A stretch of 34,857 bases of DNA from JBGOTP01 sp041476545. Its GTDB lineage: Bacteria > Acidobacteriota > Vicinamibacteria > Vicinamibacterales > CAVVIG01. Where the stretch lies: positions 1 to 34,857 of the forward strand of contig JBGOTP010000006.1 of the NCBI GenBank assembly GCA_041476545.1, given 5' to 3'. The notes under the pieces are model-generated. The model was not told the origin of the DNA. It saw nothing but the letters and a program-made list of their open reading frames with translations, and did no database searches. A program made the translations under genes and the position numbers. This document shows positions 8,297 to 16,558 of this stretch, piece after piece (position 1 is the first letter of the stretch; each line of letters begins with the position of its first letter).

Positions 8297-9084
8297 GGGC
8301 CGGCGGCACGCGTCGTTCCACGTGTGGTTTCTGGATCGTCGCGCTCATCGTCGGCGGGGTGTGTGAGGCGCGGATGGTTCGCTCGGTTCATGCCCAGGTC
8401 CCAGCCCCACAGAAGTCTGATCCGCCCTCGAGAAGTGTTTGGAGCGGCGTCTATACAACGGGGCAGGCGGACCGTGGCAAGAAGGAGTACGACCTCTCCT
8501 GCATCAGCTGTCATGGCCCGGATCTTCGTGGCGCGGACGGCCCGGCCCTCGTCGGCGACGAGTTCCTTCGCAACTGGCTCGAGGACGACGTGCGCAGCCT
8601 GGTCGACAAAGTGCACGCGCGCATGCCGGCGGATGCCCCGGGATCGCTGTCAGTGAGCGAATCGATCGATACCGTGAGCTACCTGCTGCAAGTCAACGGG
8701 TTTCCACCCGGTTCGGGGGAGTTGCCGTCGGACGTCGCTGCGCTGTCTGCCATCCGGATTGAGGGGAAGAACGGTCCTGCGCCCGTGCCGAATTTCTCGC
8801 TCGTGCTGGTGGTGGGTTGCCTGACACAAACGGACACGCAATGGCTCGTGACGCGCGGTACCGACCCGATGCGGACCAGAGACTCAGCACCCACCGTTGG
8901 GACGGGAGCATTGGCCAGCGCGCCGCTCGGGACGCAGACGTTCCGGCTGATGGACGTTACCTCGGCCCGGCCCGAGAACTACAAGGGCAACAAGGTCGAA
9001 GTGAAAGGTCTCCTCATGAGGCAACCGGCCGGGACGTTGCTGAATGTCACATCCATCCAGGCGATTGCCTCGAGTTGCTCCTGA
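8293..9084 (+). CDS. Monoheme cytochrome c with an extra C-terminal domain
   Basis: This is a 263-residue protein. After an N-terminal signal (FWIVALIVGGVCEA...VHAQ, cleavage near residue 35) comes the same small cytochrome domain as at 5428 and 5883: SGVYTTGQADRG, heme motif CISCH at 70-74, probable axial M111 in ARMPADAPG, then DTVSYLLQVNG. Unlike those it continues for about 110 residues beyond 155. The extension (about 163-263) contains GCLTQTD, TFRLMDV and GNKVEVKGLLM..LNVTSI. That pattern resembles the small OB-like domains of exported acidobacterial proteins (KVEV-G followed by L-V-S). The extra domain could bind a partner or ligand; this is inference. The start overlaps the upstream stop (ATGA), and a convergent gene ends 10 bases downstream. 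Confidence 0.88.
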   Translation: MRAGGTRRSTCGFWIVALIVGGVCEARMVRSVHAQVPAPQKSDPPSRSVWSGVYTTGQADRGKKEYDLSCISCHGPDLRGADGPALVGDEFLRNWLEDDVRSLVDKVHARMPADAPGSLSVSESIDTVSYLLQVNGFPPGSGELPSDVAALSAIRIEGKNGPAPVPNFSLVLVVGCLTQTDTQWLVTRGTDPMRTRDSAPTVGTGALASAPLGTQTFRLMDVTSARPENYKGNKVEVKGLLMRQPAGTLLNVTSIQAIASSCS

Positions 9085-9094
9085 ACCCCGCGAC

Positions 9095-9991
9095 CTACTT
9101 CTTGGTCGCGGAAAAGTCGCCCGACATCCCGAAGACCGTCACCGTGCCCAACATCGTTGTGCCGGCCGCGTCGAGGCTCCCGGCATACGCTAAATCGAGG
9201 GACATCCCGCTGAAGCTGACGGTGTACCGAAACTTGACGCTCGTGCCGGCGACCTCGCCCGACACCTCCCCCTGGCCGAGCTGCCCGGAACACGTGCCGG
9301 TCAGCTTCGCGTCCTGCACGGCGAACACACACTCGCTCGGTAGCTCGTTGCCCGCAATCTGAGCACTGACCGCCCATGTTCCGGCAGCGCCCGCCCCGGA
9401 CGCGGGGGCTCCGGCGGCAGGTGGAGGCCCGCCGCGGCCTCGGCCACGTCCTGCCGCGGGTCCCGCGGGTGCCGGCGGAGGCGCCGGCGGCTTGAGATCC
9501 GGCTTTGCCGCAGGCGTCGCGGACGTCAGTACCGCCACGTCTGTCGGCTGCCGCATCGGCGCGACGACTTTGATCCACCGGCCCGCCTGCACCGTCTGAA
9601 GGCTTTGCAGCACCGTGGGCGGAGCGGCCGCTCTGACGGTCAGCGAATGATTCCGCGGATCCGCCGCGACAAACTCGACCGGCAGGATGAAACCTTCATC
9701 GATCCCCTTCATCACGTCGTACTTGGGCGCGTAAATCACGGTGTCGGCTTCGCCTGTGATTGGCACCCAGGTCAGCATCAGCTTGTCGCCGGGCTTGTAG
9801 CTGCCTACGTACTGGGTGACGCCGTCCCGGATCTGCACCTTGATCGTGACGGTTTTCGCGTTCTGGTCGATTGCCGCCAGTTCGGCGTACCACGTGTACG
9901 AGCGCGTTGCCTGAGCGTCAAGCCCCTGGAGCGAGGCGCATAATGCCAACGCACCCACGGCCGCGATTGTCCCCCGCGTGCCCATCCTCAT
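9095..9991 (-). CDS. Exported two-domain protein with Pro/Ala/Gly-rich linker
   Basis: This is a 298-residue protein. The start is fixed by an excellent Shine-Dalgarno (see 9994-10002); longer in-frame versions run into low-quality sequence overlapping the divergent gene. A signal peptide (AAVGALALCASLQGLDAQ) ends near residue 27. The N-terminal domain (30-155) is beta-rich with KTVTIKVQIRDG and YKPGDKLMLTW. A linker (about 159-204) is rich in Pro, Ala and Gly with a GRGRGRG run. The C-terminal domain (205-298) matches the small beta-barrel often found at the ends of acidobacterial exported enzymes: GTWAVS..., KLTGTCSGQLGQGEVSGEV, VKFRYTVSF, YAGSLDAAGTTMLGTV, ending GDFSATKK. No catalytic residues are recognised and the function is unknown. 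Confidence 0.82.
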   Translation of the reverse strand: MRMGTRGTIAAVGALALCASLQGLDAQATRSYTWYAELAAIDQNAKTVTIKVQIRDGVTQYVGSYKPGDKLMLTWVPITGEADTVIYAPKYDVMKGIDEGFILPVEFVAADPRNHSLTVRAAAPPTVLQSLQTVQAGRWIKVVAPMRQPTDVAVLTSATPAAKPDLKPPAPPPAPAGPAAGRGRGRGGPPPAAGAPASGAGAAGTWAVSAQIAGNELPSECVFAVQDAKLTGTCSGQLGQGEVSGEVAGTSVKFRYTVSFSGMSLDLAYAGSLDAAGTTMLGTVTVFGMSGDFSATKK

Positions 9992-9993
9992 TG

Positions 9994-10002
9994 TTCCTCC
10001 TT
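9994..10002 (-). promoter_or_regulatory. Strong ribosome binding site for the gene at 9095-9991
   Basis: On the minus strand AAGGAGGAA ends two bases before the ATG at 9991-9989; its AGGAGG core lies 4 bases from the start codon. It is the best Shine-Dalgarno seen on this strand and decides the start of an otherwise long open frame. Confidence 0.75.
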
Positions 10003-10125
10003 CAGGAACCAGTAGCCGATCAGATTGTCTGGCAACTCCCCTTGAGCCGCAACCGTCTTCTGGCGCCGACGGGTCCGACTGGCAGGTCCGCGTCGTGGTA
10101 GGCTCGCCTTGGGGAGGTTTTGCCT

Positions 10126-11943
10126 GTGAGGTGTCAACTGTTCGCCTTGGTCTTGGCCACGATCGCCGTCCCGACGACCGTCGTTGTGGTTGCGGGCGCG
10201 GAAGCCATGGGCGCCGTGCAGGGACAGCCGCCAGTGGCCGCCTCACCGACCTTCTATCGCGACGTCCTGCCGATTCTGCAGCGGCAGTGCCAGTCGTGTC
10301 ATCGGCCCGCCAATCCAGGGGACAACGGCCTTGTCGCCCCCATGTCTTTGATGACCTACAGCGAGGTTCGGCCATGGGCAGCGTCGATAGTTCGGCGCGT
10401 CCAGGCTCACGAGATGCCACCGTGGCGCGCGAGCGACAAGATGAACGGCCTCTTCGACAGCGAGCGCCGTCTCTCCGACGCTGAAATTTCGACGATCGAG
10501 CGCTGGGCGAGCGATGGTGCTCTCGGCGGCCGTCCCGAGGATGCGCCCCCGCCTCCCGTGGTGACCCCGCGCGTCAATGGATGGGTGCTCGGCGAGCCGG
10601 ACGTGACGATTGTCGCGGCTCCCACGGTGATCCCCGACGAGAACACCGACGACTTGACCCAGCACGAGGTGGGAGAGGCGCCGAGCGACATCTGGGTGCA
10701 GGGAGTCGAATTCCGTGCCGGCAGCCCGGCCGTCCACCACATGTGCGCCACGGCCCTTCTGCCGCCGTCGACGCCGGGGTCCGAGCGCGAGATTTCGCTC
10801 GGGTGTGCCGCACCAGGGGTCGATCCACGCATGCTGCCGGACGGGTATGCGTTCCTCCTGCCGAAAGGCGCGATCATTCGCTTCGAGGTGCACGGCAAGA
10901 AGAGAACTGGCCCCAACACCGCCGTTCGCTACCAATCGGTCATTGGTTTGACGGTGACGAAAACGCCGGTTCGCCACCGCGTACGGTTCAACCCGGTTTC
11001 AAACAGCACCTTCGAGATACCGCCGGGGAACGGGAATTGGTCTGTCGGTGCCGTCCGCGTGTTCGAACGCGAGACGACAATTCTTGCGCTCTGGCCGCAT
11101 GGGCATGTCCGGGCGGTTGGGGCGAGGTACACCGCGACGTATCCCGACGGGACATCGGAGCTCTTGCTTGACGTGCCCCGCTTCGATCAGGAGTGGCAGG
11201 AGGTGTATCGGTACCGTGAGCCGAAGCGCGTCCCGGCTGGCACGCGACTCGAGGCGGCGTACCGCTACGACAACAGCCTCGCTCGAGGAGCCAAACGCGG
11301 CTTCGACGCATCACAGCCGGTTCGATTCGGTCCGCGCGCCATGGACGAAATGATGATCGCGTTCGTCCAGTACACCGACGAATCGCCCGTAGAGGGATCG
11401 TCCGACGGGCGCGCACCGGTGGCCGCGCCCGTTCGATTGCCGCAGTACGACGCCGTCGATCGGGATCTGTGGTGGCGTGGAGACAGTGCCCTTCCAGGCG
11501 CGCCGAACCGCGTTGTTGTTGCATTTCCCCGCTTCGGCACGGACGAATCCGTGGTCCCCATTGACGCACTCAGGCCAGGCGATGTGCTGAGCAATCGCGT
11601 GAGCGCCGTCATGAAGTTGCGCACGGAGGTTCCGCTCGATTTCGGTGCGACCAGGATCACGCCCGGGAACGTCGCCACGGGTTTTGCCGGTCTGTACGGC
11701 TTGTGGATTAAGAAGGCCGCGGACGGCTGGCGGCTGGTCTTCACGAACGAACCAGACGTCCTAGGAAGCCACCTGGAGGCGTCATCAGTGGTTGCCGAGG
11801 TTCCGCTGCGGTACGAAGGCGTGCCGGGCGGTACGGGTCGCTTTGCCGCCGTCCTTCAAGACCGGCCCGGTGGAGGAGAGCTCGTCCTGACATGGGGGAC
11901 GCATCGATGGACGAGCGACTTCGGCTTGCCGCAGCCGAAGTGA
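10126..11943 (+). CDS. Cytochrome c domain fused to a PHM-like type II copper monooxygenase module
   Basis: This is a 605-residue protein from GTG 10126, which lies 8 bases after GGGGAGG; a TTG at 10120 is too close. Signal peptide residues 1-29. A cytochrome-like domain carries CQSCH at 55-59 with M97 in HEMPPW as likely axial ligand. Residues about 185-420 resemble the two halves of peptidylglycine/dopamine monooxygenases. Visible candidate ligands are H204 and H205 (VHHM) and H256 (FEVHG) for the first copper, and H325, H327 (PHGH) and M409 (DEMM) for the second. The C-terminal 120 residues (GLYGLWIKKAADGWRLVFTNEP..ELVLTWG) resemble DUF2911. In the animal enzymes ascorbate supplies electrons; the fused heme might do so here, which is inference. 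It is divergent from 9095-9991 and convergent with 11964-12497. Confidence 0.85.
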   Translation: MRCQLFALVLATIAVPTTVVVVAGAEAMGAVQGQPPVAASPTFYRDVLPILQRQCQSCHRPANPGDNGLVAPMSLMTYSEVRPWAASIVRRVQAHEMPPWRASDKMNGLFDSERRLSDAEISTIERWASDGALGGRPEDAPPPPVVTPRVNGWVLGEPDVTIVAAPTVIPDENTDDLTQHEVGEAPSDIWVQGVEFRAGSPAVHHMCATALLPPSTPGSEREISLGCAAPGVDPRMLPDGYAFLLPKGAIIRFEVHGKKRTGPNTAVRYQSVIGLTVTKTPVRHRVRFNPVSNSTFEIPPGNGNWSVGAVRVFERETTILALWPHGHVRAVGARYTATYPDGTSELLLDVPRFDQEWQEVYRYREPKRVPAGTRLEAAYRYDNSLARGAKRGFDASQPVRFGPRAMDEMMIAFVQYTDESPVEGSSDGRAPVAAPVRLPQYDAVDRDLWWRGDSALPGAPNRVVVAFPRFGTDESVVPIDALRPGDVLSNRVSAVMKLRTEVPLDFGATRITPGNVATGFAGLYGLWIKKAADGWRLVFTNEPDVLGSHLEASSVVAEVPLRYEGVPGGTGRFAAVLQDRPGGGELVLTWGTHRWTSDFGLPQPK

Positions 11944-11963
11944 TCGGCGAGCGGGTTTCCGCG

Positions 11964-12497
11964 CTACTTGGGAGGCGCGGACGCGTCGGGCGTGAGCAAC
12001 TGTCTCGCGACTCGCCGCGCGCTGTTCCGGATCGCGCGAGTCGCGCTCAGGTTCGAAATGGACGCGCGCGAGATGATGTCCACGTCAGCGCCGACCTTGA
12101 ATGCATCGCTGATATTCTTGCCAGCGAATTGCGCAGCGAACTCTTTGCGGTCGACCGAGAAATACCCGTAGGGCTCGCGATGCTCGGCAACCACGATGCC
12201 GGCAAGGAATCCTTTCATGTCCATGCCGACGAGGATCTTGATCGGTCCGTCATACCCTCGCTCGAGCGGCTCCAGCTCGGTCGTCCAGAAGGCGACGCCG
12301 ATCACCGTGCGGACACCCGCCGCGTCGCTCGCGTACGCCTTGAAATGAGGCGGCGAGGGTTCCTTCGCGGAAAACGCGGCCGCGGTCGGAAACAGCCGCT
12401 TGAGCTGGGTCAGGAGCTTGCCGTCTGGACTCGGCTGCCATCCCACTACCATCGTGGAGCCCAGGACCAACGACCCCACGATCAGTGATACGCGCAT
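11964..12497 (-). CDS. Exported or anchored FMN-binding-domain protein
   Basis: This is a 177-residue protein. A hydrophobic N-terminus (SLIVGSLVLGSTMVVGW, residues 4-20) is a signal peptide or membrane anchor. Residues about 60-165 fit the FMN_bind domain of NqrC, RnfG and NosR: YDGPIKILVGMDMKGFLAGIVVAEHREPYGY followed by a VDIISRASISNLSATRAI segment. In covalently flavinylated members the attachment motif is [S/T]GA[S/T]x[S/T]; here SRASIS at 143-148 has Arg in place of Gly but keeps the acceptor-position Ser and the final Ser. It may therefore carry FMN linked by ApbE, or have lost it; no apbE gene lies in the window. It converges on the heme-copper gene, 20 bases away. A redox role fits the context. 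Confidence 0.8.
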   Translation of the reverse strand: MRVSLIVGSLVLGSTMVVGWQPSPDGKLLTQLKRLFPTAAAFSAKEPSPPHFKAYASDAAGVRTVIGVAFWTTELEPLERGYDGPIKILVGMDMKGFLAGIVVAEHREPYGYFSVDRKEFAAQFAGKNISDAFKVGADVDIISRASISNLSATRAIRNSARRVARQLLTPDASAPPK

Positions 12498-12574
12498 GGC
12501 ATCGGAAAATTATCCATCGCCCTCGGGCGGGGCGTCAACGCATCGCAACCGCAGACACCCACAGGAGAGCCATC

Positions 12575-13048
12575 ATGCTGACGATGAGGATAGCGGCGGC
12601 GGTCGGCGTGTTGGGCGTCGCGCTTGGCGGACCATGCCTCGTGCAGGCGCAGACACGCGTCGCCGACAAGTTGGCGGCCGCCAAGTCGATCAAGTGCGTA
12701 TTCCCGACGATGGCCGTCGGCGGCTGGGGCAGCAGCGGACCGCTGGGGGAAATCAAGCCGGCAACGCTGTCCCTCGGTTTCGAGGACGTCGACACGGACG
12801 ACGGCACCGCGCGGGTCGTCGGCGCGTTTGGCCCCTCCGACATCATCGTGCGCCTGTCGTCCGGCACCCTGCACTTCGTTCAGTCTTTTCGCGAAGGACC
12901 GCTGTACGCGACCACGATCTTTCCCTACGAGGCACGTCCCGGGCGGCTGCGAGCCGTGCACACACGTCACGAGTTCACGGAGGTTTCGCTTCCAGGATTT
13001 ACGTCCCGGCCCGAGCAGTACTACGGGGAGTGCGAGATCACGAAATAG
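12575..13048 (+). CDS. Small exported protein of unknown function
   Basis: This is a 157-residue protein. ATG 12575 follows AGGAG (12563-12567) by 7 bases. The signal peptide is clear (MRIAAAVGVLGVALGGPCLVQAQ, cleavage near residue 26). The mature chain is beta-rich, with ADKLAAAKSIKCVFPTMAVG, TLSLGFEDVD, GPSDIIVRLSSGTLHFVQ and LRAVHTRHEFTEV. It keeps two Cys in the mature part (C41 and C153), which could form a disulfide. I recognise no domain. It is divergent from the FMN-binding-domain gene across 77 bases and precedes the heme/propeller gene at 13104 by 55 bases, so it may be co-transcribed with it. Confidence 0.75.
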   Translation: MLTMRIAAAVGVLGVALGGPCLVQAQTRVADKLAAAKSIKCVFPTMAVGGWGSSGPLGEIKPATLSLGFEDVDTDDGTARVVGAFGPSDIIVRLSSGTLHFVQSFREGPLYATTIFPYEARPGRLRAVHTRHEFTEVSLPGFTSRPEQYYGECEITK

Positions 13049-13103
13049 GATGGTAGGATTTTCCCGTTCGGTGCGGCTGACTTTGATTGGTTGAGAGGGC
13101 GCA

Positions 13104-14798
13104 ATGCAAACGAAACGTGTTCTCGTCCTAGTGTGTGCGATCGCGGGCGTCGTGGCGGGCACGGAACGTCCCAGGGTCAGCGCTCAGGGAGCCGGCGCGA
13201 CCGCCTTGAGTGGGGTCGTCAGTTCTCAAGAAGAAGGCAACATGGAGGGTGTCCTGGTGAACGCCCGCCAGGACGGGTCGAACTTTACCGTGACGGTCGT
13301 GAGCAACGCGTTGGGGCGCTACAGTTTCCCCGCAGCCCGCCTTCAGCCCGGGAAGTACGCGGTCACCATCCGCGCGGTTGGCTACGACCTCTCCGCGCCA
13401 GCGCCCGTGACCCTGGAGGCGGCCAAGCCCGGGTCGCTCGATCTGAAATTGCAGAAGACCAAGGATCTGGCGTCGCAGATGACGTCCGCCGAGTGGGCCT
13501 ACAGCGTTCCAGGCACGCCTGAGCAGAAAGAAAAGGCCGTGCATCAGTTGATGAGCTGCGCGTACTGCCACAGCTGGAACCGGATCCTGAAGTCCAAGCA
13601 CTCGGCCGATGAGTTCCTACCGGTGATCCAGCGCATGCTGTCGTATTACGCCGACGGAACGGCCGTCAGCTCCGATGGTCGCGGTCGCGCGGCGAGGGTG
13701 CAGGAGCCGGGTCGCGAAAGCATGTCGACCGATCCGAATTGGGGAGTCGTGCCAGGCATTCCCAAGACCGAGCTGTCGGCCTATCTGGCGAGCGTCAATC
13801 TGAGCGGCGGCAAGACGACGTGGCCCTACGAGCTCAAGACCGTTCAACGGCCGCGAGGCAAGGCCACTCGAGTCATCGTGACGCAGTACGACATGCCGAC
13901 GCGAGGCACCGTGTCTCACGACATGGACATCGATTCGAAGGGTGTCGTGTGGTACACCGACGAGAGCGGACAGATACTCGGAAAACTCGAACCGAAGACG
14001 GCGAAGTTCACCGAGATTCCGATGCCGCCGGTACCCGACGGCAACATGAAAGGCACACGTGACGTCGTCGTCGACAAGGACGACAACGTCTGGTTCCCTA
14101 TGCGCGTGGCGAACAACCAGGCCGTCATGACGAAGTACGAGCCGGCCACCGGGAAGATTACGAGCGTGGCTGGCGTCGGCGGCCAGTTCGTCGCGCTCGG
14201 GGGCGATGGCTCCATCTGGGCGGGGAACACTCGCATCGATCCCAAGACGATGCAGGTCACGGGACGGTTCAGCTATCAGGGCGATCCGAAGCTGCCCCCA
14301 GGCGGTAACAGCGGGTACCACAACGTCGTGGACTCTAAGGGAAACCCCTGGGTCGCGACCTACCGTGGCCCTGGCGGGGTCATCGGGATTGACGTGAAGA
14401 CCAAAGAGGTGAAGTGGTACTCGGTCCCAGGTCTGATGGCGCGCCGGGGCAAGATGGATCCGAAGGATGACAAGTACTGGTTCGGCGAGTACCTCGTGGA
14501 CAAGATCGGCATGTTCGACGAAAACACCGGCAAGACGCAGCGCTGGACGGCCCCGCTCTACTCGACGCCGTACACCTCCTCGTTGCCCGACAAGAACGGC
14601 TACGTCTACGCGCCCAGCAACATGACGGAGCGCTTGATGCGGCTCGATCCGAAGACCGGCGAAATTGTGGAGTACCTGATTCCGACCGAGTTCGACACCA
14701 AGAAGATCGCGCTCGATCCGACGACGTCCAACGTTGTCCTCTGGATGGCGAACAAGCGGACCGCGCGGATCACGAAAGTCGAGCCGCTCGACAACTGA
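13104..14798 (+). CDS. Exported heme/beta-propeller protein (virginiamycin B lyase-like propeller)
   Basis: This is a 564-residue protein preceded by GAGAGGG. Signal peptide residues 1-28 (LVLVCAIAGVVAG...VSAQ). An Ig-like carboxypeptidase-regulatory domain spans about 33-118 (LGRYSFPAARLQPGKYAVTIRAVGYD). A helical segment carries the single heme motif CAYCH at 152-156. Residues about 258-560 form a beta-propeller with repeats such as SHDMDIDSKGVVWYTDESG and DVVVDKDDNVWFP, as in Vgb/SMP-30 propellers. It has the same domain order as 2823-4892 and 26698-28788 but is shorter and more distant. The lyase name that automatic annotation may give it is not supported: a fused heme points to a redox or sensing role. 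The partner is unknown. Confidence 0.88.
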   Translation: MQTKRVLVLVCAIAGVVAGTERPRVSAQGAGATALSGVVSSQEEGNMEGVLVNARQDGSNFTVTVVSNALGRYSFPAARLQPGKYAVTIRAVGYDLSAPAPVTLEAAKPGSLDLKLQKTKDLASQMTSAEWAYSVPGTPEQKEKAVHQLMSCAYCHSWNRILKSKHSADEFLPVIQRMLSYYADGTAVSSDGRGRAARVQEPGRESMSTDPNWGVVPGIPKTELSAYLASVNLSGGKTTWPYELKTVQRPRGKATRVIVTQYDMPTRGTVSHDMDIDSKGVVWYTDESGQILGKLEPKTAKFTEIPMPPVPDGNMKGTRDVVVDKDDNVWFPMRVANNQAVMTKYEPATGKITSVAGVGGQFVALGGDGSIWAGNTRIDPKTMQVTGRFSYQGDPKLPPGGNSGYHNVVDSKGNPWVATYRGPGGVIGIDVKTKEVKWYSVPGLMARRGKMDPKDDKYWFGEYLVDKIGMFDENTGKTQRWTAPLYSTPYTSSLPDKNGYVYAPSNMTERLMRLDPKTGEIVEYLIPTEFDTKKIALDPTTSNVVLWMANKRTARITKVEPLDN

Positions 14799-14808
14799 TG
14801 CGAAAGTG

Positions 14809-14833
14809 AAAACTTAGAACTCAAAACTTAGAA
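14809..14833. repeat. Short tandem direct repeat between convergent genes
   Basis: The 11-base unit AAAACTTAGAA occurs twice (14809-14819 and 14823-14833) separated by CTC. It is strikingly A-rich against the surrounding GC-rich sequence and sits in the 52-base gap between the convergent genes ending at 14798 and 14851. It may be a fragment of a dispersed intergenic repeat; there is no hairpin with a T tract. Confidence 0.7.
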
Positions 14834-14850
14834 GGACTGTGAAGCTCGGT

Positions 14851-16425
14851 TCAGCGCGCGGTTGTGCCTGGACCCTTCGGCGCCGCGGGCTGACCCGGCT
14901 TCACCTGATCGACGTAGTTCTCGAGATTGACTCTGCCGATCGACACAGCACCGAGCGTGCCGAGGAAGTCAGACATGTCAGGGCGTGCGAAGAGCGCACC
15001 GCCGTAGTATCCGTCGGCCGTTCCGCGCGGCGTCTGGCCAGGGATCAGGACCTGCTTCCCGTAGACGTCCTCCATCCGATCCTTGGACTTGGCGTTGATG
15101 TCCGCGCCTGCCTTCACGAGCCATGTCACGATGCCCTTGAAACCGGCCGACGCGGCGACGTGCATGGCGCGATAGCCTTGACGGTCTTCGCTTTCGAGAT
15201 CGCTCCCGAGTTCCCACGCCAACTGCACAGCCTCGATCCGATCCTGTTCGGACACGATGACGGTGCGATCCACGTTGGGCGGGCTGTTGCCCATGGAACC
15301 CGCCGCGACCATGAGGGGCGTGGAACCGTCGGTCGACCGTGCGACTGGGTCGGCGCCGTACGCGAGCAGGAGACGCATCACGCGCGCATCTCCTGAGGAC
15401 GCCGCGGTAAAGAAAGGCGTGCCACCTGTGCGCGATCGGACTTCGAAGGCCACCACCGTCATCATGGGCCTGGTGATGCGGGCTTCAATGTTGGCGCCGG
15501 CCGCGATCAACGCCTTGATGAGGCTGATTCGCAGTTCTGGATCCGGTACGCCAGGTATCGCACGCCACTCGCCCGGGGCCTCGATGCCGCGGTACGTCAC
15601 CGGCGTTTCGGCCATGCTGCTGGCCCACTGGAGCGGGGTGTACCCGGCCCCGGCCGCGTTGCCGTCCGGCCTGGCGCCGCGTTCGAGGAAAAACAGCGCG
15701 AGGCGCGCGTGCCCCCGGACGGTGGCAACCAGCAGGGGCGTGCTGCCATCCGGCGCGCTCGCGTTCAGGTCCTCTCCGGCGTCGAGCAGCAGCTGACTCA
15801 GTTCGATGCTGCCTTCACGTGCCGCGGACAGCAGCGCGGTGAAACCATTCTTGGACTTCGCGCGCACGTCAGCCCCCCCCGCAATCAGCGCCTTCGCGAT
15901 GTCCACATGGGAATCGGTGGCGGCCCACATGAGCGCGGTCTGCCCCTTCGACGTCTGGGCCGCGTTGGGATTGGCCTCCTTCGCGAGGAGCAGTTTCACA
16001 ACAGGCAGGCTTCCGCTGCGAACGGCCGTCATCAGCACCGTCTCGCCGGAGGGAAGACTCGCGTTGGCGTCGGCGCCCGCACCGAGCAACGCGCCGGCGA
16101 TGTCGGCGCTTCCGTTGGTGGCGGCGAGGAACAGGGGTGTCACGCCGTAATCGTTGGCGGCGTTGACGCGGGCGCTCGCCGAAAGCAATAGGCGTACGGC
16201 TGGCAGGTCGTTCCAGTGCGTCGCCCAGTGCAGCGCCGTCCCGCCATCGGGCTGCGTCCCGTTGACATCGGCGCCCTGCTTGAGCAACGCCGCGATCGCC
16301 TTCCCGTCGCGTTTCTCCGACGCGTCGGCGAGCCTGCTATCGCCTGCCCTCGCCTGACCGGCTCCCGCTGTCACGAGCAGGATGGCGGCACCAGCGACAC
16401 AACTTCTCAGCTTGGGGCACAACAT
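14851..16425 (-). CDS. Exported ankyrin-repeat protein
   Basis: This is a 524-residue protein. ATG at 16425 with AGGAG seven bases upstream on the minus strand. Signal peptide residues 1-27 (LRSCVAGAAILLVTAGAGQARAG). Ankyrin repeats fill about 30-450, with a strong first repeat (GGTALHWATHWND) and the family-specific GQTALMWAA repeat. A non-ankyrin insert near 275-330 (GIEAPGEWRAIPG, then ARITRPMMTVVAFEVRSRTGGTP) corresponds to inserts in the other two ankyrin proteins. The C-terminal 70 residues are not ankyrin (GKQVLIPGQTPRGTADGYYG...NYVDQVKPG) and differ from the tails of the paralogues. It lies head-to-head with the DUF1592-DUF1552 pair starting at 16561, so joint control from the 135-base divergent region is plausible. 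Confidence 0.9.
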   Translation of the reverse strand: MLCPKLRSCVAGAAILLVTAGAGQARAGDSRLADASEKRDGKAIAALLKQGADVNGTQPDGGTALHWATHWNDLPAVRLLLSASARVNAANDYGVTPLFLAATNGSADIAGALLGAGADANASLPSGETVLMTAVRSGSLPVVKLLLAKEANPNAAQTSKGQTALMWAATDSHVDIAKALIAGGADVRAKSKNGFTALLSAAREGSIELSQLLLDAGEDLNASAPDGSTPLLVATVRGHARLALFFLERGARPDGNAAGAGYTPLQWASSMAETPVTYRGIEAPGEWRAIPGVPDPELRISLIKALIAAGANIEARITRPMMTVVAFEVRSRTGGTPFFTAASSGDARVMRLLLAYGADPVARSTDGSTPLMVAAGSMGNSPPNVDRTVIVSEQDRIEAVQLAWELGSDLESEDRQGYRAMHVAASAGFKGIVTWLVKAGADINAKSKDRMEDVYGKQVLIPGQTPRGTADGYYGGALFARPDMSDFLGTLGAVSIGRVNLENYVDQVKPGQPAAPKGPGTTAR

Positions 16426-16525
16426 TGGAAGACTCCTGATATTCGACCGATTCTCGAGCCAGCCGTGGGCCCCGCCAGGATCCGGGTCAGAAGCAGGATC
16501 GGCGGGCGAACCTCTCGCCTATCAT

Positions 16526-16558
16526 GATAATCTGGATACCGGGCTAGGAGCCCCTCCT
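16526..16558 (+). promoter_or_regulatory. Possible -10 element and hairpin over the ribosome binding site of the DUF1592 gene
   Basis: GATAAT at 16526-16531 matches five of six bases of a sigma70 -10 box, but no convincing -35 is seen. Just downstream the ribosome binding site AGGAG (16546-16550) is followed by CCC and its exact complement CTCCT (16554-16558), so the mRNA could fold a 5-bp hairpin with a 3-base loop that hides the site immediately before the ATG at 16561. Both elements are suggestive only. Confidence 0.35.

Noticed and set aside
13104..14798. Annotation as a virginiamycin B lyase (antibiotic resistance)
   Set aside because: Only the propeller fold is similar; the fused Ig-like domain and c-heme, the export signal and the redox neighbours do not fit a cytoplasmic streptogramin lyase.
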